DNA from: Gammaproteobacteria bacterium
GTDB taxonomy: Bacteria > Pseudomonadota > Gammaproteobacteria > Pseudomonadales > Pseudohongiellaceae
Direction: 5' to 3'
Assembly: GCA_041395725.1 (NCBI GenBank)
Contig: JAWKZW010000001.1
Location: 1,488,001-1,552,000, forward strand
Length of the DNA stretch: 64,000 bases
Below, one piece after another: positions 51,454 through 60,268 of this stretch (position 1 is its first letter; each line of letters opens with the position of its first letter). The notes under the pieces were generated by a model. That model worked only from the letters and a program-made list of their open reading frames with translations. It had not been told where the DNA came from and made no database searches. The translations under genes and the position numbers were made by a program.

Positions 51454-52179
51454 ATGTCTGACACCGTGCGTCCCAGTGAACGCCAGCCCGAGCAGCTGCG
51501 AAATATCGTCCTGACCAGAAGGTTCACCAAACATGCCGAGGGCTCAGTCCTCGTCGAATTCGGGGATACCCGGGTAATCTGCACCGCCAGCGTTGAAACC
51601 TCGGTGCCACGGTTTCTGAAAGGATCGGGGCAGGGCTGGGTGACGGCCGAATACGGTATGTTGCCTCGCTCTACCAACAGTCGTATGGATCGTGAGGCGG
51701 CCCGGGGCGGTCAGTCCGGCCGCAGCCAGGAAATTCAGCGGCTGATCGGCAGATCACTGCGGGCCGCGGTTGATCTGGGGAAACTGGGCGAAAACACGAT
51801 CAAGATCGATTGCGACGTGATTCAGGCAGATGGTGGCACCCGCACGGCATCCATTACCGGGGGCTGCGTGGCACTGGTTGATGCGCTCAGGCACATGCAG
51901 GTAAAAGGCCTGCTGAAAACGGACCCGTTGCGGCAGATGATTGCTTCGGTGTCAGTAGGTATCTTCAAAGGCACGCCGATTCTGGATCTGGATTACGCTG
52001 AAGATTCAAACGCAGAAACAGACATGAACGTGGTAATGACAGAGAGCGGTAACTTTATCGAAGTTCAGGGTACTGGCGAGGACGGCGATTTCACCCTGCA
52101 ACAGCTGCAGGACATGATCGCGCTGGCCCAGCGCGGTATTGATGAACTGATCAGGAAACAAAAGGAAGTACTTCGCTAG
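51454..52179 (+). CDS. rph: Ribonuclease PH
   Basis: 241 residues; phosphate-dependent 3'-5' trimming of tRNA ends. Landmarks: PSERQPEQLRNIVLTRRFTKHAEGSVLVEFGDTRVICTASVE, GWVTAEYGMLPRST with phosphate-binding region, GGTRTASITGGCVAL, and LDYAEDSNAETDMNVVMT. ATG 51454 follows AGAGAG; the open frame back to 51352 lies in the divergent promoter region shared with yicC. Confidence 0.97.
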   Translation: MSDTVRPSERQPEQLRNIVLTRRFTKHAEGSVLVEFGDTRVICTASVETSVPRFLKGSGQGWVTAEYGMLPRSTNSRMDREAARGGQSGRSQEIQRLIGRSLRAAVDLGKLGENTIKIDCDVIQADGGTRTASITGGCVALVDALRHMQVKGLLKTDPLRQMIASVSVGIFKGTPILDLDYAEDSNAETDMNVVMTESGNFIEVQGTGEDGDFTLQQLQDMIALAQRGIDELIRKQKEVLR

Positions 52180-52251
52180 GGAACTGCGGCCTCAGTTTTT
52201 GAGGGACTGCCCGAGACAATTTTGAGAACCAATTACGGAACCGGTACAGCG

Positions 52252-52902
52252 ATGCAGAACTATCAGAAGAAGTTTATTGAATTTGTGATCGACAACGATA
52301 TCCTGCGATTCGGTGAATTTACTCTGAAATCAGGACGTACCAGCCCCTATTTTTTCAATGCCGGGTCGTTTAATACCGGCGCCAAGCTCGCTTTTCTGGC
52401 ACGCAGCTACGCCGCCGCGATCAGAGAGTCGGCGATGGATTTCGACGTCATGTTCGGCCCGGCCTACAAAGGCATTCCACTGGCCGCTGTAACTTCTGCG
52501 ATTCTTGCCATCGAACATGATTTTGACCGGCCCTATTGTTTTAATCGTAAGGAAGCCAAGGACCATGGCGAGGGTGGTGTGATTGTCGGTGCCCACCTCA
52601 GGGGCCAGGTATTACTTATTGATGATGTGATCACCGCCGGGACAGCGGTGCGGGAAGCTGTTGAGATCATCAATGGAGAAGGTGCCGGCCTGGCCGGCAT
52701 CGTGGTGGCAATGGATCGACAGGAGAGAGGGCGGGGAGAGCGCTCCACGATTCAGGAAATTGCCAGTACCTACAACGTACCGATTACCTGCATTATCAGT
52801 CTGCAGGACATTATCGATTACCTGGACGCCAGCGATAATCCGGCCTATCTCGAACACCTTGAAGCCATCGACCGATATCGGGAAGAGTACGGTGCGGTCT
52901 GA
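52252..52902 (+). CDS. pyrE: Orotate phosphoribosyltransferase
   Basis: 216 residues (213 in E. coli); orotate + PRPP to OMP. Conserved: FTLKSGRTSPYFFNAG, FGPAYKGIPLA, catalytic-loop KEAKDHGEGG, PRPP-binding VLLIDDVITAGTAVREA. ATG 52252 gives the family N terminus MQNYQKKFIEF; an upstream in-frame extension to 52222 is not needed. 72 bases after rph, same strand; the pair is often regulated together through pyrimidine-sensitive attenuation but no attenuator hairpin was clear here. Confidence 0.96.
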   Translation: MQNYQKKFIEFVIDNDILRFGEFTLKSGRTSPYFFNAGSFNTGAKLAFLARSYAAAIRESAMDFDVMFGPAYKGIPLAAVTSAILAIEHDFDRPYCFNRKEAKDHGEGGVIVGAHLRGQVLLIDDVITAGTAVREAVEIINGEGAGLAGIVVAMDRQERGRGERSTIQEIASTYNVPITCIISLQDIIDYLDASDNPAYLEHLEAIDRYREEYGAV

Positions 52903-52928
52903 TCCTGCGCGGCGGGACTGACAGCCAG

Positions 52929-53564
52929 CTAACCCGAAATCGTGGTCTGGGGGTGCAGACCCGGTATCGTCGCGGGCACCAGCAGATTGGTTTTCAGGTA
53001 AGCCCACTGAACATCCCAGTTCTCCAGCGGTGAGCGCCGGAATTCACTGCGCACGTATTCATTCATACGCCCCTCACACCAGGCCAGCAGCAGATTGGCG
53101 AGCGCCGCCGGCGATATACTGGCCCTCAGTCCCTCGCGGATCTGGGCTTCACGCAGGATCTGTTTCAGCTGGGATTCCAGGCGGTCATAGATCTGAGCCA
53201 CCCGGGCCCGCAGGCGTTCGGTTTCCCCCGCCAGGGCATCCCCGGCAAGGATACGCGTAATACCCGGGTTCTTGTCGGCAAAGGTCAGTACCAGAAACAG
53301 AATCTGTTCGCAGCGCTGCTCGGCGGTACCTTCGTCACTGAGGATGCGGCTGAAGCGAGTAAACAGGGTGTCTTCGATAAATTTGATGAGCCCCTCGAAC
53401 ATCCGCGCCTTGCTGGGGAAATGACGGTAAAGAGCGGCTTCCGATACACCCACTTCCCGCGCCAGTGCGGCAGTGGTTATGCGCTCACCCGGCGAGGTTT
53501 CCAGCATGCGCGCCAGGGATTGCAGAATCTGTTCTTTTCTCGAAGTCTTAGGGGGTGTTGCCAT
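52929..53564 (-). CDS. slmA: Nucleoid occlusion factor SlmA
   Basis: 211 residues, TetR family. HTH at about residues 27-52 (ITTAALAREVGVSEAALYRHFPSKARMFEGL). Together with ERILQ-like KEQILQSLARMLETSPGERIT it matches SlmA, which binds specific palindromes and blocks FtsZ assembly over the nucleoid. Convergent with pyrE, 26 bases apart, and downstream of argB on the same strand. Confidence 0.94.
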   Translation of the reverse strand: MATPPKTSRKEQILQSLARMLETSPGERITTAALAREVGVSEAALYRHFPSKARMFEGLIKFIEDTLFTRFSRILSDEGTAEQRCEQILFLVLTFADKNPGITRILAGDALAGETERLRARVAQIYDRLESQLKQILREAQIREGLRASISPAALANLLLAWCEGRMNEYVRSEFRRSPLENWDVQWAYLKTNLLVPATIPGLHPQTTISG

Positions 53565-53599
53565 AATTACTCTGTTCCAGCCCGTCAGTTGGTGAGGCT

Positions 53600-54496
53600 T
53601 TAATTATTGTTGGTGATAAGCGTGCCGACGCCCTCATCAGTGAAGATTTCCAGAAGAACCGCGTGCTCTACGCGCCCGTCAATGATATGGGCCCGTTTAA
53701 CGCCACCCTTCACTGCATCCAGGGCGCACTGCACCTTGGGCAGCATGCCGCCATGGATGGTTTTGTCCGCAATCAGGCCGTCCACCTGTTCCGTGGTGAG
53801 GCCGGTGAGCACCTTGCCGTCCTTGTCCTGAACCCCGGCCACGTTGGTCAGCAGGATAAGTTTTTCGGCGTGCAGGACCTTGGCGATTTCACCGGCGACA
53901 GTGTCAGCGTTGATGTTGTAGCTGTTGCCCTCGCGGTCTGTGCCGATCGGGGCAATGACCGGGATGAAGTCACTGTTTTTCATGGCATCGATAATCTCGG
54001 TATTGATGGCAGTTACCCTGCCAACCTGGCCGATGTCGATACCCGCCTGGTCGCTGCCGGCATCGGATTTTCTCAGTAACAGCTTCTCGGCGGTGATCAG
54101 CCCGCCATCCTTGCCGGTTATGCCGATGGCCTTACCCTGGTGTCTTGATAACAGGCTGACGATCTCTTTGTTGACCAGGCCGCCCAGCACCATCTCCACC
54201 ACATCCATGGTCCGCTTGTCGGTTACCCGCATGCCTTCGATAAAATTGGATTCAATTTCCAGCTTTTCCAGAAGCGAACCAATCTGGGGACCGCCACCGT
54301 GTACGACCACCGGGTTCATGCCGACCAGTTTCATCAATACGATATCGCGGGCGAAACTGTTTTTCAGGTTTTCGTCGACCATGGCGTTGCCGCCGTATTT
54401 CACGACGATGGTACGGTCGGTGTAGCGCTGAATATAAGGCAGGGCTTTGGTGAGCACCCTGGCGACGTTGTGGGCATTGTCCAGACTCAGTGACAT
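53600..54496 (-). CDS. argB: Acetylglutamate kinase
   Basis: 298 residues; second step of arginine synthesis. Motifs: VVKYGGNAMVDENLKNSFARDIVLMKLVGMNPVVVHGGGPQI, FIEGMRVTDKRTMDVVEMVLGGLVNKEIV, YNINADTVAGEIAKVLHAEKLILLTNVAGV, GGMLPKV. The N-terminal extension and length suggest the arginine-sensitive hexameric type. Next to algC, as in Pseudomonas. Confidence 0.97.
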   Translation of the reverse strand: MSLSLDNAHNVARVLTKALPYIQRYTDRTIVVKYGGNAMVDENLKNSFARDIVLMKLVGMNPVVVHGGGPQIGSLLEKLEIESNFIEGMRVTDKRTMDVVEMVLGGLVNKEIVSLLSRHQGKAIGITGKDGGLITAEKLLLRKSDAGSDQAGIDIGQVGRVTAINTEIIDAMKNSDFIPVIAPIGTDREGNSYNINADTVAGEIAKVLHAEKLILLTNVAGVQDKDGKVLTGLTTEQVDGLIADKTIHGGMLPKVQCALDAVKGGVKRAHIIDGRVEHAVLLEIFTDEGVGTLITNNN

Positions 54497-54561
54497 AGCA
54501 AAAAAACCACTCGGATTTCAGAAGGGCATAAGGTAAGTAAACGTTTACTTTGATGCAAGCG

Positions 54562-55974
54562 CTAGAAGTTTATCACAAGAGATTGATCCACCCGGGCAAG
54601 CAGGTGGCGAAACTCGTCCTTGATTCTTTCCAGGGCGGCAGGCGAATCCGCCTCGAATCTCAAGAGCAGGGCGGGGCTGGTATTTGACGCCCTGACCAGT
54701 CCCCAGCCATCAGGGTAGTCTACCCGGATGCCGTCTATTTCGCTGATCCGGCCGTCTGGAAACCGGGCCTGGCTGCGCAATTGTTCGACCAGGCTGAACT
54801 TGCGCTGCTCTGGAACCGGCACGGGCAGCTCCGCCGTGGCGAAACGTTCCCCCAGGCTGGTCACCAGACTCGCCGTCGGGCCTGGGCTGGCAGCGAAAAT
54901 CTCCAGCAGACGGGCTGCTGTGTACATGCCGTCATCGTATCCGAACCAGCGATCCTTGATAAAAATATGGGCCGAGTATTCGCCGCCCAGCGGTGCATTG
55001 GTCTCCTGCATCTTCTGTTTCATGAAGGAATGGCCGCTTTTATGCATGACCGGTATACCCCCGCAGGCTTCGATCAGACCGGCAAGCCGGCTGCTGCACT
55101 TCACATCGAAGATGACCGGTTCACCCGGGTGATGGGGCACGATATGGCTGATCAGGGTGGCCAGCAACAGGTCGGTGTCGATGATTTCTCCGTCACTGGT
55201 CACCACACCAAGCCGGTCGCCGTCTCCGTCAAATGCCAGGCCGAGGTCTGCCTGTTGAGCAAGTACCTGTTTCCGCAACTCGGCCAGGTTGTTGGCAATG
55301 GTGGGGTCAGGATCATGGTTGGGAAAATTGCCATCCAGCTCGCAATACAACGGAATTACCTCGCAGCCCAGCGCAGAGAATAACGCCGGGGCGATGATGC
55401 TGGTCACGGCATTGGCACAATCCACCACGAGCTTCAGTTTGCGCTTTATCTGCAGGTGATCACACAGGTAGGCGATATAGTCTGGTTTGATATCCAGCGC
55501 CTGGTACCGGCCCTGTCCGTGGCGCAGCAGTCCCGCTTCGATGCGCTGGCGGATGCGTTGGATCTGATTGTCGGCCAGACAGGCGCGCCGGAATACGATC
55601 TTGATACCGTTATAGGCAGCCGGGTTGTGACTGGCGGTCAACATGACGCCGGAAGTCCAGTTGGTGGTGTGATTGCCGAAGTAGACCAGCGGTGTGGGCA
55701 CCAGATCCAGATCCACCACATTGCAGCCGCTGGCCCGGATCCCGGCAATCAGGTGTTTAGACAGACTCGGGCTTGAGAGACGGCCATCGCGCCCTGCCAG
55801 CAGTGTGTGAATGCCCGCATCCAGTGCCTCGCTGCCGATGGCGTGGCCAATGACGCGGATACTCTGTTCATCCAGCTGGTCGTCGTAGATTCCGCGTATG
55901 TCGTAAGCCCGAAAGATTTCCGCGGTGACCGGTTGGCCGGAAGTGGACACGCCCAGGTCCCCATTCGCTGGCAT
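54562..55974 (-). CDS. algC: Phosphomannomutase / phosphoglucomutase
   Basis: 470 residues, alpha-D-phosphohexomutase family. Interconverts hexose 1- and 6-phosphates for exopolysaccharide and LPS precursors. FRAYDIRGIYDDQL, active-site GVMLTASHNPAAYNGIK (phosphoserine), metal-binding LAFDGDGDRLG, sugar-binding GGEYSAHIFIKDRW, and phosphate-binding RASNTSPALLLRFEA. Same strand and order as coaBC-algC-argB of Pseudomonas, but dut is not between coaBC and algC. Confidence 0.95.
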   Translation of the reverse strand: MPANGDLGVSTSGQPVTAEIFRAYDIRGIYDDQLDEQSIRVIGHAIGSEALDAGIHTLLAGRDGRLSSPSLSKHLIAGIRASGCNVVDLDLVPTPLVYFGNHTTNWTSGVMLTASHNPAAYNGIKIVFRRACLADNQIQRIRQRIEAGLLRHGQGRYQALDIKPDYIAYLCDHLQIKRKLKLVVDCANAVTSIIAPALFSALGCEVIPLYCELDGNFPNHDPDPTIANNLAELRKQVLAQQADLGLAFDGDGDRLGVVTSDGEIIDTDLLLATLISHIVPHHPGEPVIFDVKCSSRLAGLIEACGGIPVMHKSGHSFMKQKMQETNAPLGGEYSAHIFIKDRWFGYDDGMYTAARLLEIFAASPGPTASLVTSLGERFATAELPVPVPEQRKFSLVEQLRSQARFPDGRISEIDGIRVDYPDGWGLVRASNTSPALLLRFEADSPAALERIKDEFRHLLARVDQSLVINF

Positions 55975-56007
55975 TCAATACTCCCTGATAGAACCACTGA
56001 TTACTGT

Positions 56008-57237
56008 CTAACGCACTTGCCTGGCGGCAGGCTGATCGGTGGATCCCTTGCTCTGCGGAGCGCGCTCCGCTATCAACTTCAGCATCTGTCGGGCGACCTG
56101 GTGTTTGTTGCCTGGTCCCATATCGCTCTGACCCTCGGCAAAGATCGCCGTCGCCGCGACAGAATCCCTGTTGAATGTATCGGTCGCCTGGTTGGCAAAC
56201 AACAGGTCCAGTTTCTTGTTCTGTAACTTGGCGCGGCCGTTCTCGACGACATTACTGGTCTCCGCCGCGAAGCCGACCGTGAAAGGCCGGTCCGGCAGGG
56301 ACGCTACGGCGCTGATAATGTCGGGATTCTTAACCAGTCTGAGTTCCATGGTCCCGGCGTTTTTCTTGATTTTCTCCCCGCTCACCTGCTCAGGGCGATA
56401 GTCTGCCACCGCGGCTACACCGATAAAGATATCCGCCTGCTGAATACGGGTCAGACAGGCTTCAAGCATCTCGTTGGCGGACTGTACGTCTATACGTTCG
56501 ACCCGGTCTGGACAGGGCAGGCAGGTGGGACCGCTGACCAGCATTACCCGGGCACCGGCTGCAGCAGCCTCTGCGGCAAGGGCATAGCCCATCTTGCCGG
56601 AGCTGTGATTGCTGATAAAACGCACCGGGTCGATCGCTTCCCGGGTTGGCCCCGCCGTGATCAGCAGCTTTCTGCCACTCAGCAGGCCAGGCTTGAACAG
56701 TGACGCACAGGCTTCCAGCAACTGCTCCGGTTCCAGCAGCCGGCCCGGTCCCACATCGCCACAGGCCTGCTCCCCCTCTGCCGGACCGAACAGATAAACG
56801 CCCCGTTGTCGCAACAGGGCGATGTTGGCGCCAGTGCCTGCGTCCGCCCACATCGCCTGATTCATAGCCGGTGCCACTGCCAACGGGGCCGTGCAGGCCA
56901 GTATCAGGGTTGTCAACAGATCGTCAGCGCGACCAGTGGCCAGACGGGAGATAAAATCGGCGCTGGCCGGGGCGACCAGGACCAGGTCAGCCCAGCGAGC
57001 CAGTTCGATGTGGCCCATGGAGGCCTCTGCCTCAGGATCCAACAGGTCCAGATGGACCCGGTTACCGGATAGTGCCTGCATGGTCAGCGGGGTCACGAAC
57101 TCCGTTGCCGCCCTGGTCATAACCACTTGCACCGTGGCGCCGGCTTTTATCAACAGCCTGGTCAGTTCGGCACACTTGTAGGCGGCAATACCACCGGTTA
57201 TCCCTAACAGAATGCGTTTGTTGGATAGGCTTTGCAT
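56008..57237 (-). CDS. coaBC: Bifunctional CoaBC (phosphopantothenoylcysteine decarboxylase/synthetase)
   Basis: 409 residues (406 in E. coli). N-terminal FMN-binding CoaC: KRILLGITGGIAAYKCAELTRLL, APASADFISRLATGRADDLLTTLILAC, PAMNQAMW. C-terminal CoaB: KLLITAGPTREAIDPVRFISNHSSGKMGYALA, TVGFAAET and KKLDLLFANQ. Two sequential steps of coenzyme A synthesis. ATG 57237 gives the family start; upstream frame to 57315 is a spurious extension. Divergent from radC. Confidence 0.96.
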   Translation of the reverse strand: MQSLSNKRILLGITGGIAAYKCAELTRLLIKAGATVQVVMTRAATEFVTPLTMQALSGNRVHLDLLDPEAEASMGHIELARWADLVLVAPASADFISRLATGRADDLLTTLILACTAPLAVAPAMNQAMWADAGTGANIALLRQRGVYLFGPAEGEQACGDVGPGRLLEPEQLLEACASLFKPGLLSGRKLLITAGPTREAIDPVRFISNHSSGKMGYALAAEAAAAGARVMLVSGPTCLPCPDRVERIDVQSANEMLEACLTRIQQADIFIGVAAVADYRPEQVSGEKIKKNAGTMELRLVKNPDIISAVASLPDRPFTVGFAAETSNVVENGRAKLQNKKLDLLFANQATDTFNRDSVAATAIFAEGQSDMGPGNKHQVARQMLKLIAERAPQSKGSTDQPAARQVR

Positions 57238-57441
57238 GGTGGCTTGAGGCGGGGCCTGAATTCCTGAATTGGTGAGCAGGCCGGAAAGCCTATCAGCAAG
57301 TCCGGGGCTTGGCAATTTGCCCGGCAGCCCTGTCGGCAGGACAGTTGAAAGGAGCCGGTTGAGAGTAGAAGCCTGCGCAATAGTGGCACTTTTCCGCCGC
57401 CGGTCTATGCTTGAATTGCCGCAAATGGAGGAAAAACCGAA

Positions 57442-58116
57442 ATGGCAATATCTGAGTGGCCCGCCCAGGAGCGGCCCAGAGAGCGACTGATCGCCAATGG
57501 CCCAGGCAGTCTCAGCGATGCCGAATTACTTGCCGTTTGCCTGCGTTCCGGCTCAAGAGGCCGGACGGCGCTGGATCTGGCCAGAATTTTATTGACCCAA
57601 ACGGGCAGTCTGACCCGGCTGTTCGCCCACGAGCTCGCCGAATTCTGCAGCCTGGACGGGTTGGGTCCCGAAAAGTATGCCGTGCTGCAGGCGGCGTTGG
57701 AGCTGAGTCGGCGGCAGATGCTGGAAAACCTGCCACAGGGTGAACTGCTCTCGAGTTCCAAATCCACCAGGGACTACCTGAGGGCCCGGTTCAAGTCCCA
57801 TAAACGGGAAAGCTTCTGTTGTATCTTTCTGAATAATCAGCATTATATTGTCAAAGTCGAGGAGATGTTCAGCGGCACTATCGACGGCGCAGCGGTGTAT
57901 CCGCGGGAAGTCGTCAAGCAGTGTCTGCATCATAATGCGGCTGCGGTGATCTTTGCCCATAATCACCCCTCGGGAATCGCCGAACCCAGCCAGGCTGATA
58001 TTGCTATTACCCGAAAGCTCCAGAGTGCCCTGGGGACCATAGATGTCAGGGTTCTGGACCATTTTGTCGTCGGTGACCCGGAAGTCGTATCGTTTGCCGA
58101 ACGCGGATTACTGTAA
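57442..58116 (+). CDS. radC: RadC-family JAB-domain protein
   Basis: 224 residues. N-terminal helix-hairpin-helix (PRERLIANGPGSLSDAELLAVCLRSGSRGRTALDLARILL) and C-terminal JAB metalloprotease-like domain with HNHPSGIAEPSQADIAITRKL, the HxHPx7Sx2D zinc motif. Despite the name its role in repair is unproven. Divergent from coaBC and upstream of rpmBG, a common order. Confidence 0.95.
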   Translation: MAISEWPAQERPRERLIANGPGSLSDAELLAVCLRSGSRGRTALDLARILLTQTGSLTRLFAHELAEFCSLDGLGPEKYAVLQAALELSRRQMLENLPQGELLSSSKSTRDYLRARFKSHKRESFCCIFLNNQHYIVKVEEMFSGTIDGAAVYPREVVKQCLHHNAAAVIFAHNHPSGIAEPSQADIAITRKLQSALGTIDVRVLDHFVVGDPEVVSFAERGLL

Positions 58117-58124
58117 GTCTATTA

Positions 58125-58153
58125 TTGCTAAGGCATCGGGATTCTGGTATAAA
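58125..58153 (+). promoter_or_regulatory. Sigma-70-like promoter of rpmB-rpmG
   Basis: TTGCTA at 58125-58130 and TATAAA at 58148-58153 are 17 bases apart, just after the radC stop. The leader to rpmB is about 170 bases and contains a hairpin ACACGG/CCGTGG-like (58276-58296), which could serve ribosomal-protein control. Confidence 0.6.
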
Positions 58154-58329
58154 ACGCAGCTCTTTTTTGGCCAGGTCCGGCAAAACCCGAATTTTTGCAA
58201 CACACGGGGTCCGACTGTGACGTCAGGGCAGGTAATACTGACAATGAAGTGGTCATTCTAGTAAAGACTTTAGTCAAGACACGGTAAACAGTGCCGTGGT
58301 CAAGAAACGTCAAGAATCGAGGGTAGTTC

Positions 58330-58566
58330 ATGTCCAGGGTATGCATGGTAACTGGCAAGAAACCGGTCACCGGTAACAATGTTTCTCACGCCAACCGAAG
58401 AACGCGGCGGCGTTTTTGTCCCAATCTCCATACCCATCGTTTCTGGGTAGAGTCAGAGAAGCGCTTTGTCAAACTGCGCGTATCCAGCAAGGGTATGCGT
58501 ATTATCGACAAGCAGGGGATCGACACCGTGCTGGCCAGTCTGCGCGATAAGGGTGTGCGGGTTTAA
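58330..58566 (+). CDS. rpmB: 50S ribosomal protein L28
   Basis: 78 residues (same as E. coli): MSRVCMVTGKKPVTGNNVSHANRRTRRRFCPNLH, then WVESEKRFVKLRVSSKGMRIIDKQG. Only one N-terminal Cys (C5) remains from the zinc set, so this is a zinc-independent form. Preceded by GAGGGTAG. First gene of the rpmB-rpmG pair. Confidence 0.98.
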   Translation: MSRVCMVTGKKPVTGNNVSHANRRTRRRFCPNLHTHRFWVESEKRFVKLRVSSKGMRIIDKQGIDTVLASLRDKGVRV

Positions 58567-58599
58567 ACCAATCTTCAGGAAATTAACAGGTAACTTGCG

Positions 58600-58755
58600 A
58601 TGCGTGACAAGATTAAGCTGGTTTCAAGCGCTGGAACAGGGCATTACTACACCACCGATAAAAACAAGCGGAACATGCCGGATAAGATGGAAATCAAGAA
58701 ATACGACCCGGTTGTTCGCAAGCACGTGATCTACAAGGAATCCAAGATCAAGTAA
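58600..58755 (+). CDS. rpmG: 50S ribosomal protein L33
   Basis: 51 residues beginning MRDKIKLVSSAGTGHYYTTD and ending YDPVVRKHVIYKESKIK. No CxxC pairs, so it is the zinc-free type. 33 bases after rpmB with AACAGGTAAC upstream of the ATG. Followed by a strong terminator. Confidence 0.97.
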   Translation: MRDKIKLVSSAGTGHYYTTDKNKRNMPDKMEIKKYDPVVRKHVIYKESKIK

Positions 58756-58772
58756 CGGTTTCGGGTTGCCAG

Positions 58773-58808
58773 AAAAAGCCGGAATCCCGACGGGAATTCC
58801 GGCTTTTT
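58773..58808 (+). terminator. Rho-independent terminator after rpmG
   Basis: AAAAAGCCGGAATCCC and GGGAATTCCGGCTTTTT form a 15-17 base stem with a GAC loop and end in a T run, 17 bases after the rpmG stop. Confidence 0.95.
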
Positions 58809-58820
58809 AGTGCCTGCTTT

Positions 58821-58872
58821 TTAACCGCAGGCGATCGGCCTCTGGCTTAACCGCAGGCGATCGGCCTCTGGC
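58821..58872. repeat. Perfect 26-bp tandem duplication
   Basis: The unit starting TTAACCGCAGGCGATCGG is repeated twice without a mismatch (58821-58846 and 58847-58872), between the rpmG terminator and the Y1 transposase gene. Confidence 0.95.
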
Positions 58873-58892
58873 GCTCTGTATTCCGCCCGCCG

Positions 58893-59861
58893 TTACTTGC
58901 CTTTGGCCAGTCGTTTGGCCAGCCGCTCCGCAGAGGCTTTTAACTTCGGGTCCGCGTCAAACTCTTTCTTGAGTTTACCCACGGTGGTGGAAACCGTACC
59001 GTAACGCTTCAATTTGAACAGCCTTGCGATAGACTGCAACGTGACGGCGGAGAGCTCCTGACACAGGTACATCGCTACCCAGCGCGGTACATTCTTGGAA
59101 CCGGGGCCTCGGGCAGCCTTGTAAATACTCTCCTCGGAAACTTTGAACTGCTTTGCCACCTCGCTAACGATATCTTTGCAGGATGGCCGCCATTTTGCGT
59201 GAGCGCCCCGGGAAACACCCCGAACCTTGGTGGTTGAGCGCTTCCTTTGGGCCTGTTTCCTGAATTTCTCATCGCCCATAACAGAAGCGAGGTTCTTTTT
59301 ACCGTAAAACCTTGCCATCTCGTCATCGACGCCTTCGGCAACATACGCGCCATAGGCAGCGCGGCGCTTGGCGGCCGCTACCGGTAACTGGCGCAGGGCG
59401 TTATCACGCACCAGCCAGGCGGGGGGGAGCTCTTTGCCAACGTAAGCAGCGTAGCTGGACCATTGATAGGACTTTATGTCACCGGAGCGCACCAGGGAAT
59501 GAACGTAGCGGGTCAGGGGCAGAAGAAATTTATCTTCCTGCACCAGCACGGCCTTGTAGCGCCCCTTGAACAGGGATCCCTCGGCCTTTTTCAACCGCTG
59601 ATACTGCTGTGTGTACAGGCCATCAACCTGGCGCATGAAGCGGGACAGATTGGCTTCCGGGGTCTTGATGACCAGATGATACTGATCACGAAGCAGGCAA
59701 TAAGCCAGTACCTGCACATTGAGCCGCGAGCAGGTTTCTTCCAGTCCGGACAGGAACGCCTCGAAATATCGATCGGAGGGGAAAACGCGTTGTTTGTCGA
59801 GACCGTAATTCGATACGTGGTAAACAGCGTCGGGATATTCTATTCGTAGTGGTCTGGCCAT
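58893..59861 (-). CDS. Y1 (REP-type) transposase with DnaA-like C-terminal domain
   Basis: 322 residues. Transposase_17/Y1 domain: MARPLRIEYPDAVYHVSNYG, YCLLRDQYHLVIKTPE, NLSRFMRQVDGLYTQQYQRLKKAEGSLFKGRYKAVLV with catalytic Tyr83. Relatives read NHYHL (HUH motif) where this has DQYHL, so the first metal-binding His is replaced by Gln60. Residues about 235-310 (CKDIVSEVAKQFKVSEESIYKAARG, LCQELSAVTLQSIARLFKLKRYGTVST) resemble the DnaA domain IV HTH. No obvious terminal repeats next to it; likely a domesticated RAYT. Confidence 0.85.
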   Translation of the reverse strand: MARPLRIEYPDAVYHVSNYGLDKQRVFPSDRYFEAFLSGLEETCSRLNVQVLAYCLLRDQYHLVIKTPEANLSRFMRQVDGLYTQQYQRLKKAEGSLFKGRYKAVLVQEDKFLLPLTRYVHSLVRSGDIKSYQWSSYAAYVGKELPPAWLVRDNALRQLPVAAAKRRAAYGAYVAEGVDDEMARFYGKKNLASVMGDEKFRKQAQRKRSTTKVRGVSRGAHAKWRPSCKDIVSEVAKQFKVSEESIYKAARGPGSKNVPRWVAMYLCQELSAVTLQSIARLFKLKRYGTVSTTVGKLKKEFDADPKLKASAERLAKRLAKGK

Positions 59862-60268
59862 TGTGAGGTACCTGTACTCTTTCGTTATTGTTGTTTTTAT
59901 CGTTTCGGCGGTAACCGGGAAGTCTGGGCCTGGGGGTTCGATCTAATTGTTATACGGGTGACTGCTTAATCGCCAAGCATGGGGCTTTTCCACCAGGTGT
60001 TCTGCGTGGTCGGAGCCTCGAATTCCCCCTGTGACTCCCAAAAACCCTACACATAATCTTAAACAGGTTACAGTTGACCCCCTGCACTCCTTAACATAGT
60101 TATCGTAATTAGGGTTACAGGTCAACACAACAATGGCGGTTTGCAGGAATAAATCGCGTTGGAAAAATATAGATCAATAAATCAGCTGATTCAACGGCTG
60201 GAATTACACTTTTATACTTTTTGTTCCAGACCCTGATCGTGCAAATAGCAGCGCTGTTTGACAAGCAG
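59862..60268. other. Intergenic region upstream of the Y1 transposase
   Basis: 407 AT-richer bases between two minus-strand genes. No open frame with a ribosome binding site. It should hold the transposase promoter and the cmoAB end. No REP-like palindromes were found near the transposase. Confidence 0.5.

Noticed and set aside
52903..52928. Terminator between convergent pyrE and slmA
   Set aside because: Gap of 26 bases has no clear stem with a T run.
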